Position numbers and translations under genes: made by a program. From Clostridia bacterium (GTDB lineage: Bacteria > Bacillota_A > Clostridia > Christensenellales > CAG-138), in the NCBI GenBank assembly GCA_017553815.1, contig JAFZJT010000143.1, positions 1 to 14,866 of the forward strand: a DNA stretch of 14,866 nt, given 5' to 3'. Of the stretch, positions 6,517-10,975 are shown one piece after another; positions within the stretch are counted from its first letter, which is position 1; each line of letters begins with the position of its first letter. A model generated the notes under the pieces. The model was given only the letters and a program-made list of their open reading frames with translations. It searched no databases and was not told the origin of the DNA.

Positions 6517-6729
6517 TTACTCGTCATCATCCGCGCCGATGGCCTTGTTCGCCATTTCGACGTATTCATCGCAGACGGCGATCAGGTTATTATAATCGCC
6601 GCTGGTTGCCCGCGCGTGCATCTCGTCGACCTTGTCACGAAGACCGGCGCGTTTGAGCACCCGGGACGTATAGCCCATGATGGCGAAGGCGTTTCCGTCT
6701 ACGCCGACTAAAGTAAAACGCTCTGCCAT
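6517..6729 (-). CDS. Small conserved-looking hypothetical protein (70 aa)
   Basis: The last gene of the radC operon. Its ATG (6729) follows directly on the TAA of the upstream gene, and its GAGGAGGT site lies inside the end of that gene, so translation is probably coupled. The sequence starts MAERFTLVGVDGNAFAIMGY and continues with two likely helices, then an acidic tail. I have the impression that LVGVDGNAF(A/S)IMGY proteins recur among hypothetical proteins of Bacillota phages and plasmids, but I cannot verify it here. There is no catalytic motif. It may be a small regulator or adaptor; function unknown. The terminator at 6458-6498 follows. Confidence 0.78.
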   Translation of the reverse strand: MAERFTLVGVDGNAFAIMGYTSRVLKRAGLRDKVDEMHARATSGDYNNLIAVCDEYVEMANKAIGADDDE

Positions 6730-7233
6730 TTACCATACCTCCTCGTCTTCGTCGTCCTCGCCGGAATACCAGCCCTGATCGGGATCGCTTAAACTCGGAC
6801 CGCAGTCCTCATATACCGCGGTTGGATCGTGCGTGATCTTGATCGGATAATGAAGACGCGCATTGTCTTCGTCATAGCAGGCAATGCTGATGCCGATCTC
6901 ACGTTTCTCCATCGTGGCGAAAGCCTCCTCAACGCTGCTGCGCTTCTGGAGCCAATCGCACTTGAACGAGCGATCCTTGCGGTATTCCTCCAGGTATGCG
7001 CGGTTCCAATCTACAACAAGGTCGTAGATATCGGACGTGTGGAAATCCGTTCCCGTGTAGGAACCGTCGGGGTTCGTAGGTCTGCCGCTGCCAAAATCTC
7101 CATAGCCGTTGTAGCATTCCTCCTTGATGTGCCCCCCTCCAAACTCCTTGGGAACCAAGACATATACATCGCGAAGCCAATTGTCGCGGATCTGACTGCA
7201 ATCTACGCAGTCCAACCATGAAAACTGACCCAT
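6730..7233 (-). CDS. Mobile-element hypothetical protein, MGQFSWLDC type (167 aa)
   Basis: The ATG at 7233 is preceded by AAAGGAG at normal spacing, directly after a leader hairpin. The start MGQFSWLDCVDCSQI, then VYVLVPKEFGGGHIKEECYNGYGDFG and YDLVVDWNRAYLEEY, belongs to a type of hypothetical protein that I recall as common in gut Bacillota phages and conjugative elements. I know of no established function. It is soluble, rich in aromatic and acidic residues, and ends in a strongly acidic tail (EDDEDEEVW). Cysteines at 9 and 12 could bind metal but are isolated. It is co-transcribed with the 70-aa gene, whose start abuts its stop, and with the DpnD/PcfM-like gene 86 bp upstream. Confidence 0.8.
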   Translation of the reverse strand: MGQFSWLDCVDCSQIRDNWLRDVYVLVPKEFGGGHIKEECYNGYGDFGSGRPTNPDGSYTGTDFHTSDIYDLVVDWNRAYLEEYRKDRSFKCDWLQKRSSVEEAFATMEKREIGISIACYDEDNARLHYPIKITHDPTAVYEDCGPSLSDPDQGWYSGEDDEDEEVW

Positions 7234-7237
7234 AAGG

Positions 7238-7310
7238 TCTCCTTTCCGACAGCCCCGCTCCGAGGGCTGTCAATCAAATTGATAAACAACCCTACCAGCC
7301 GGAGCGCCGG
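7238..7310 (-). promoter_or_regulatory. Structured leader, copy A (loop-loop element)
   Basis: Read 5' to 3' on the minus strand it has CCGG-CGCT-CCGG (7310-7299), a linker with GGGTTG, then GACAGCCC/GGGCTGTC (7271-7264 with 7255-7248) around the loop TCGGAGCG, then GGAAAGGAG and the ATG at 7233. Seven loop bases CGGAGCG (7262-7256) are complementary to CGCTCCG (7306-7300) upstream. Apart from two adjacent bases its 70-bp core is identical to copy B. Confidence 0.7.
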
Positions 7311-7319
7311 AACTGTTAC

Positions 7320-7745
7320 TTACGGCTGCTTGCCGTTCGTCAATGCCTTAAACGTGGCGTTGCAGAAATCGTCGGGAGTAAGAACAAACGCATTTCCCTC
7401 GTCGTCACGACCGCCGTCACTGAAATAGCCCATCCGAACGTTATCCTCAGCCTCTTCGGCACTCGGCGCCATCACGCGGAACGTCTTTGCAAGCTTTTCC
7501 GTGATCTCAACCGTAAAGATCGGCATCTTCGGTGCTGCTGCGAACAACATGTGATACATGTCGATCGACTTGCCGCGGATTTCCCAACGCTTGTTGTTAA
7601 AGTACGTGGGTTCATTAAACCCGGCTGCTCTCAGCTCCTCAACGGAGTCGAACACTTCATCCAGCCAGATCGTACAGAACCTGGGCGAATACAAGGAGTC
7701 GCCTTTCTTCAGAATGCCATTGAGTTTCTCATTTAAATCTGCCAT
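7320..7745 (-). CDS. DpnD/PcfM-like protein (141 aa)
   Basis: Residues ~75-128 (PIFTVEITEKLAKTFRVMAP, then SAEEAEDNVRMGYFSDG and FVLTPDDF) match the pattern of the DpnD/PcfM-like family: a strand of the form F-x-V-x-I-x-E, a strand ending in xAxSxEEA, then a helix and a Y-x-x-G turn before an acidic end. PcfM is encoded on a conjugative plasmid and DpnD in a restriction locus; neither has a well-defined biochemical role. The N-terminal ~70 residues, with LDEVFDSVEELRAAGF, are not familiar. The ATG at 7745 follows leader copy B, where the ribosome binding site is AAAGGGG rather than AAAGGAG, which may lower translation. It lies between two nearly identical leader repeats, so the gene could be lost by recombination between them. 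Confidence 0.75.
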   Translation of the reverse strand: MADLNEKLNGILKKGDSLYSPRFCTIWLDEVFDSVEELRAAGFNEPTYFNNKRWEIRGKSIDMYHMLFAAAPKMPIFTVEITEKLAKTFRVMAPSAEEAEDNVRMGYFSDGGRDDEGNAFVLTPDDFCNATFKALTNGKQP

Positions 7746-7749
7746 ATTG

Positions 7750-7822
7750 GCCCCTTTCCGACAGCCCCGCTCCGAGGGCTGTCAATCAAATTGATAAACA
7801 ACCCTACCGACCGGAGCGCCGG
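7750..7822 (-). promoter_or_regulatory. Structured leader, copy B (loop-loop element)
   Basis: It is identical to copy A over 68 of 70 bases (7753-7822 against 7241-7310). CCGG-CGCT-CCGG is at 7822-7811 and the loop TCGGAGCG at 7775-7768; CGGAGCG there is complementary to CGCTCCG at 7818-7812. The downstream ribosome binding site is altered to GGAAAGGGG. The near-identity to A suggests a recent duplication or gene conversion. Confidence 0.7.
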
Positions 7823-7829
7823 TTAAAAC

Positions 7830-8699
7830 TTACTGGCAGATGACTACGCCGAGCTTTTCGGCGGCTTCGAACACGATCAGATCGCGCTCGCTTTTATCCG
7901 CGTCCCAATATGCCTCGTCAAGACCGGCGATGCCGCAAAGGCGGGACCCAAGCTCCTCCGGTATATTCCGGCGGGTACGAATGAGTTTCGCAAGAAGCTC
8001 TGCAGCCACCTCATTGGTTCCGGCAAGATCCGGCTCATAGAAGCAGCCCAAGATCTTCCAATCCCAGTCGCCCTCTTTCCGCAACATAATGATCGGATAA
8101 AAGAACGGTCCCTGTTCCTTCGTAAAATCGCGGTATCGAGACGTATATACCTCAAACGAGCATTCGTTGTCGCTCGCCCAATAGATGTCCCTCAGACCTT
8201 CTTCCGTTACGTATGGGATAAGATCATCGAGCCTGTAGTCAGGGATCGCCTTCCCGGAGTTGTCGTTAATCACGAGAGTTCCGTCTAACCAGTCCTGGAA
8301 GAACCGGCGGAAACAACTCCGGTCAATCTTAAGCTCGTTGTTCTTCTTAAACGCTTCAAAGAACTGACTGTGATCAACAACGATCCTGCCGCCCTTGATA
8401 TCCGCATGTACCGAAAGGTTCGGGTAGGAACGGTGGAAGACTTCAACCGTTGCCTTATATGTCTCGACGATCGCCTTTTGAATATCCATTGCCGACAGCT
8501 CCTCGCGAGGCAGCTTGTTGGCAAGGGCAAGCATCGTATCATTACCCGCCAGCTCCACCGTAAGATCTCCCGGGATCAGGAACGCATCGTGCAGCGCGTC
8601 AAAACATACATCCAGCGTCTTCTCATAAGAAGCGCCCGCAGCCTCGTAAACATCACGAAGCCAGTCCACATAAAAGTGGGTACCACTGTATTTGCCCAT
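7830..8699 (-). CDS. Hypothetical protein of the radC operon (289 aa)
   Basis: The ATG at 8699 has AAAGGAG upstream at good spacing, behind leader copy C. The protein is soluble and acidic, starts MGKYSGTHFYVDWLRDVYE and has no transmembrane segment or recognised domain. Two features stand out: a helical N-terminal half with alternating charged and hydrophobic residues, and a middle stretch with many aromatic and acidic residues (IYWASDNECSFEVYTSRYRDF). The N-terminal phrase WLRDVY also occurs in the 167-aa protein (NWLRDVYVLVP), which may hint at a shared small motif within this operon, though it is short. Function unknown. It is the largest uncharacterised protein of the operon and ends 84 bp before the DpnD/PcfM-like gene. 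Confidence 0.8.
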   Translation of the reverse strand: MGKYSGTHFYVDWLRDVYEAAGASYEKTLDVCFDALHDAFLIPGDLTVELAGNDTMLALANKLPREELSAMDIQKAIVETYKATVEVFHRSYPNLSVHADIKGGRIVVDHSQFFEAFKKNNELKIDRSCFRRFFQDWLDGTLVINDNSGKAIPDYRLDDLIPYVTEEGLRDIYWASDNECSFEVYTSRYRDFTKEQGPFFYPIIMLRKEGDWDWKILGCFYEPDLAGTNEVAAELLAKLIRTRRNIPEELGSRLCGIAGLDEAYWDADKSERDLIVFEAAEKLGVVICQ

Positions 8700-8702
8700 A
8701 GT

Positions 8703-8780
8703 AGGCTCCTTTCTCTGACAGCCGCTCCGACGGCTGCCATTACATTTTTAGTAATTACAACCGTCCGGTCGGAGCCGGAG
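8703..8780 (-). promoter_or_regulatory. Structured leader, copy C (loop-loop element)
   Basis: Minus strand: CCGG-CTCCGA-CCGG (8778-8765), a linker with GGTTG, then GGCAGCCG/CGGCTGTC (8738-8731 with 8724-8717, one G-U pair) around the loop TCGGAG, then GAAAGGAG and the ATG at 8699. The two 6-nt loops, CTCCGA and TCGGAG, are perfectly complementary; with flanking bases the match is 8 of 8. The linker differs from A and B almost completely. Confidence 0.72.
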
Positions 8781-8797
8781 AAAAACATACGGAAAGA

Positions 8798-9010
8798 CTA
8801 TGTCTCTCCGTAAAACTCGCTCAGACGAGCCTGATCCTCGTCATATTCCTGGTCCTGCCAGGCAAAATTGATCCGTTCCTTCAGATCGGCGATCCGCTCA
8901 TAGTCGAAATCGTCAAGCTCGCCGCCTTCCGCAACCCGCTGCGCCTGGCGCTGTTCCTCCTCTTCCAATTGCTCCTGCAATTTCCAAGGATCTTCATACG
9001 CTCGATACAT
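8798..9010 (-). CDS. Small acidic hypothetical protein (70 aa)
   Basis: The start is placed at the ATG at 9010 (MYRAYEDPWKLQEQL), which has AAAGGAG 4 nt upstream behind leader copy D. A longer open frame reaching 9103 would run through the leader hairpin and overlap the preceding gene, and it lacks a ribosome binding site. The product is almost all helix-forming and highly charged, with a coiled-coil-like run of E, Q and R from residue ~10 to ~60 and an acidic end. It may act as a small adaptor or oligomer. No family recognised, function unknown. Confidence 0.72.
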   Translation of the reverse strand: MYRAYEDPWKLQEQLEEEEQRQAQRVAEGGELDDFDYERIADLKERINFAWQDQEYDEDQARLSEFYGET

Positions 9011-9013
9011 AGG

Positions 9014-9092
9014 ACTCCTTTCCGGCAACCTCCCCGCAGAGGCTGCCAAACAAATCAGCAACCCCGTAGGGCAGAACCGGTCACGGGCCCGG
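9014..9092 (-). promoter_or_regulatory. Structured leader, copy D (loop-loop element)
   Basis: Minus strand: CCGG-GCCCGTGA-CCGG (9092-9077), a linker with GGGTTG, then GGCAGCCTC/GAGGTTGCC (9047-9039 with 9032-9024, one G-U pair) around the loop TGCGGG, then GGAAAGGAG and the ATG at 9010. CCCGTG in the upstream loop can pair with all six bases of TGCGGG (four Watson-Crick, two G-U). The loop sequence is unrelated to A, B and C, yet the pairing is kept. Confidence 0.65.
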
Positions 9093-9099
9093 CAACGTG

Positions 9100-9723
9100 T
9101 CAACTGTAGATCGGGGGACGTTCGTGAAGTCGCGGCATGGACTCCGGAATATACTTCACAAAGTAACTTCCGTCGATATGGTCGTTATCCTTCACCGAGA
9201 TGCTGAGATATGCGTGATACGACTCGTGATACTCACCGTCCTCGCTGTCTCCGCAATCGATAAAGTTGTCAACTACATCCCGCGAAGGATCCGGATACAC
9301 GAGCGTAACCGTCCGCCCATCCTTTTCCCAACGCGTTTCGTAACGATTTCGGAACGCAATGTCTTCATCAGACATACCAAAGGCATGGCACCAGCCTTCC
9401 GCTTCGCACGTCAACACGCCTGCGACATCACAGGGATGGAGTTTTTGGGAAAACTTTCCGTCCGGCACAAATCCGGTCAGCCAGATACCGCCCTCGGCAG
9501 GGTGGAACTTGTGAACCTCCTCGTATCTTGTGAGAAACATCATGTTTTCACAACACTCCGCTTCGTGGGAGATGCTACGCACCAGATGACAGAAATCATC
9601 ATTCGTTGCTTCACGGATCTTTCGGTTCCGGTTACAGAACGCAGACACCGGACACCCAACGCAATTGAAGCGTGCAGCACAGATCCTTCTAAGATCCTGC
9701 AGGATCGGAATGGCACCCGTCAT
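9100..9723 (-). CDS. Hypothetical protein with N-terminal four-cysteine cluster (207 aa)
   Basis: The ATG at 9723 overlaps the stop codon of the upstream gene in an ATGA junction, and GGAGGT lies 7 nt before it, so translation is coupled. Near the N-terminus C15, C21, C24 and C30 (spaced 5, 2 and 5) form a cluster that could hold zinc or an iron-sulfur centre. More cysteines occur at about 45, 57, 58, 98 and 106 (HAEC, ENMM region, HPCDV, LTCEA). The remainder is mixed alpha/beta with many acidic and aromatic residues, and I do not recognise a family. A GTG nine bases upstream is a possible but less likely start. It is the only gene here without a leader hairpin, as it relies on coupling. Metal binding is inference. 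Confidence 0.78.
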   Translation of the reverse strand: MTGAIPILQDLRRICAARFNCVGCPVSAFCNRNRKIREATNDDFCHLVRSISHEAECCENMMFLTRYEEVHKFHPAEGGIWLTGFVPDGKFSQKLHPCDVAGVLTCEAEGWCHAFGMSDEDIAFRNRYETRWEKDGRTVTLVYPDPSRDVVDNFIDCGDSEDGEYHESYHAYLSISVKDNDHIDGSYFVKYIPESMPRLHERPPIYS

Positions 9724-10052
9724 TGAGCCCACCTCCTCTCCATAGCCTCCTCGTAGTAAGATTCCTGTTCCGTGCGATAGTCGCTGGCAACGCTTTGCGC
9801 TGCATTCCGCAGCTGATCGTCAACCGCGTCAACGGTCGAGAAATCGTCAACGAACAACTCGGCAGCCTGCTCGGTAAGAGTATCCATCAGGTCATCGTCC
9901 TGATTGTCGACACCCTCCTCCATCGCAAGCACGTCACGGATGTCCTCATCAATGTCGAACTCACTGACGAAGATCCGCGCGAGGACCGCCTTTCGGTTCT
10001 GGTAGGGGAGCCGCTTAAAGTCTTTCAGAAACTTCTTTTCCGCTCTGTTCAT
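9720..10052 (-). CDS. Small acidic hypothetical protein (110 aa)
   Basis: The start is placed at the ATG at 10052 (MNRAEKKFLKDFKRL). A longer open frame reaching 10256 overlaps most of the end of radC and is unlikely. The N-terminal ~30 residues are basic and amphipathic; the rest is strongly acidic (for example DNQDDDLMDTL) and helical, ending MERRWAQ. The basic-then-acidic layout might suit a DNA-mimic or a partner of a DNA-binding protein, but no family is recognised. The AAAGGAGG site lies 30 nt from the ATG with a perfect hairpin between them. The stop overlaps the start of the next gene (ATGA). Confidence 0.72.
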   Translation of the reverse strand: MNRAEKKFLKDFKRLPYQNRKAVLARIFVSEFDIDEDIRDVLAMEEGVDNQDDDLMDTLTEQAAELFVDDFSTVDAVDDQLRNAAQSVASDYRTEQESYYEEAMERRWAQ

Positions 10053-10091
10053 AATATTCGCCGCCCTTTCCCCCGGGCGGCACCTCCTTTC
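10053..10091 (-). promoter_or_regulatory. Ribosome binding site separated from start codon by a perfect hairpin
   Basis: On the minus strand GAAAGGAGGT (10091-10082) is followed by GCCGCCC (10081-10075), the loop GGGGGAAA, GGGCGGC (10066-10060), GAATATT and the ATG at 10052. With the hairpin folded, the distance from GGAGG to ATG is about 8 nt, the ideal value; unfolded, it is about 30 nt. No other good site is nearer. A small GCCC-TAT-GGGC hairpin lies upstream at about 10101-10111. Confidence 0.65.
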
Positions 10092-10119
10092 GTAAGATGC
10101 GCCCATAGGGCAGTTTAGG

Positions 10120-10617
10120 TTACTTGATGGAATTGACCATTCGGTCAATGTCCATATTTGTAAACAGATCCGGTCTTTGGTCATAAAAACTGTAATATCC
10201 GCTGCTCGACACGATGATGTGGTCCAACAAGCGAATGCCGATGATCTGGCCTGCAAGACCGATCCGCTTGGTCACAGTGACGTCCTCCTTGCTCGGAGAA
10301 AGATCCCCGGACGGATGGTTGTGGAACATCAAAATACTACGCGCTCCCGACAACATCGCCGTTCGGAAGATGCAGCTCGGATCACAGATCGTGCCAACGT
10401 CAGTACCGACCGAAGCAACCGTATAGTTGAGTGGACGGTTGTGGCAGTTACAGTTCACGACCACGATCCATTCCTGCGGAAGATCCGCAAGAAACGACCG
10501 AACAAAGGTTACGGCGTCTTCCTGAGTTTTGCAGGAACAGTTCTGATACAACGAAGGTTCTTCGCGCAGACAAAGCCGCGCAGTGACTTCGCTGAAATAC
10601 TTTGTCTTTTTCGCCAT
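10120..10617 (-). CDS. radC: RadC-like JAB/MPN domain protein
   Basis: A 165-aa protein (from the ATG at 10617) consisting almost only of the RadC-type JAB domain. The metal site HNHPSGD is at 99-105 with the matching acidic ligand D112 (H-x-H-x10-D). Chromosomal RadC proteins are usually around 220 aa with an N-terminal helix-hairpin-helix part, which is missing here, as in many plasmid and phage copies. The biochemical role of RadC is unsettled, and the old recombination-repair link has been questioned. TTG codons at 10626 and 10623 are alternative starts. It is the first gene after the operon promoter at 10852-10880 and has a long structured leader and a hairpin between the ribosome binding site and the start. 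The next gene follows 67 bp after its stop. Confidence 0.9.
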   Translation of the reverse strand: MAKKTKYFSEVTARLCLREEPSLYQNCSCKTQEDAVTFVRSFLADLPQEWIVVVNCNCHNRPLNYTVASVGTDVGTICDPSCIFRTAMLSGARSILMFHNHPSGDLSPSKEDVTVTKRIGLAGQIIGIRLLDHIIVSSSGYYSFYDQRPDLFTNMDIDRMVNSIK

Positions 10618-10627
10618 AGACAACAAT

Positions 10628-10658
10628 GTCGCCCGGCTGCTCGGACGACCTCTCCTTT
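10628..10658 (-). promoter_or_regulatory. Ribosome binding site followed by hairpin before radC start
   Basis: AAAGGAG (10658-10652) is followed by GTCGTCCG (10649-10642), the loop AGCAGC and CGGGCGAC (10635-10628), an 8-bp stem with one G-U pair. The ATG at 10617 lies 10 nt after the hairpin, and TTG codons lie at 10626 and 10623. The loop AGCAGC is complementary to GCTGCT at 10702-10697 in the same leader. Confidence 0.55.
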
Positions 10659-10697
10659 CTTTAAGAGTAAGTCACCCGAATTTTGGGCAACAAAATA

Positions 10698-10747
10698 GCA
10701 GCCGATCGAAGATGGCTGCATCAAGCACGGTTACAACAGCATAACCG
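10698..10747 (-). promoter_or_regulatory. Two further hairpins in the radC leader
   Basis: CGGTTA/TAACCG (10747-10742 with 10733-10728) and GCAGCC/GGCTGC (10719-10714 with 10703-10698) follow one another on the leader RNA. The second can be opened by pairing of its 3' arm with the loop of the hairpin at 10628-10649, so two alternative folds are possible. Confidence 0.4.
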
Positions 10748-10755
10748 CCATATAT

Positions 10756-10841
10756 AAAAAACAATCCGTGCACGCCACAGGAGCGTGCTAATCGACCACA
10801 ACGGGTCATACAAAGGTGCGCTCCAGCGCCGGAAACGGATT
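10756..10841 (-). ncRNA. Cloverleaf-like structured leader RNA with a U-tract
   Basis: On the minus strand AATCCGT (10841-10835) pairs with ACGGATT (10769-10763) to close a 79-nt multibranch. Inside are GCGC-TGGA-GCGC (10829-10818), GACC/GGTC (10807-10804 with 10797-10794) and GCACGC/GCGTGC (10788-10783 with 10775-10770). TTTTTT follows one base later (10761-10756). The predicted start near 10845 puts this at the very 5' end of the radC operon RNA. It is not a tRNA, as it lacks the T-loop sequence. It could be an attenuator or a sensory leader. The fold is by eye. Confidence 0.4.
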
Positions 10842-10851
10842 TGATGTATAT

Positions 10852-10880
10852 ATCATAGTGTACGAGGTAGAAAAAGTCAA
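10852..10880 (-). promoter_or_regulatory. Strong promoter of the radC operon
   Basis: TTGACT (10880-10875) and TATGAT (10857-10852) are 17 bp apart, each one base from consensus. The -35 box falls just after the T-tract of the terminator at 10882-10922, so the end of the helicase transcription unit and the start of the radC operon are packed together. Start predicted near 10845, giving a leader of about 228 nt. Confidence 0.75.
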
Positions 10881-10881
10881 G

Positions 10882-10922
10882 AAAAAGAGTGTTGCGAAGC
10901 CAAAATGACATTCGCAACACTC
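10882..10922 (-). terminator. Rho-independent terminator of the helicase/methylase gene
   Basis: GAGTGTTGCGAA and TTCGCAACACTC (10922-10911 with 10898-10887) are perfect 12-bp arms around a 12-nt loop. TTTTT follows on the minus strand (10886-10882), and more T residues lie at 10875-10871. This is a clear intrinsic terminator 43 bp past the stop codon. Confidence 0.88.
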
Positions 10923-10955
10923 GTATCTAAGAAGTATCAGCTAACGACAGTTTGT

Positions 10956-10975
10956 AAAAGAATGCTAACGCATTC
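10956..10975 (-). terminator. Small hairpin over the helicase stop codon
   Basis: GAATGC-GTTA-GCATTC (10975-10960) contains the TAG stop codon and is followed by TTTT (10959-10956). It is too short to be a strong terminator and may only add to the main one at 10882-10922. Confidence 0.3.

Noticed and set aside
10053..10119. Kissing-loop pairing in the leader of the 110-aa gene
   Set aside because: The loop GGGGGAAA has no complement in the upstream hairpin or linker, so this leader is a different type from copies A-D.
9720..10256. Longer version of the 110-aa gene starting at 10256
   Set aside because: It would overlap the end of radC and include an untypical cysteine/serine-rich lead-in without a ribosome binding site.
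10763..10841. Cloverleaf-like fold of tRNA size
   Set aside because: The 7-bp closing stem and 79-nt length recall a tRNA, but no GGTTCRA-type T-loop, no tRNA-like D-loop and no plausible 5-bp anticodon arm are present; it is listed as a structured leader instead.
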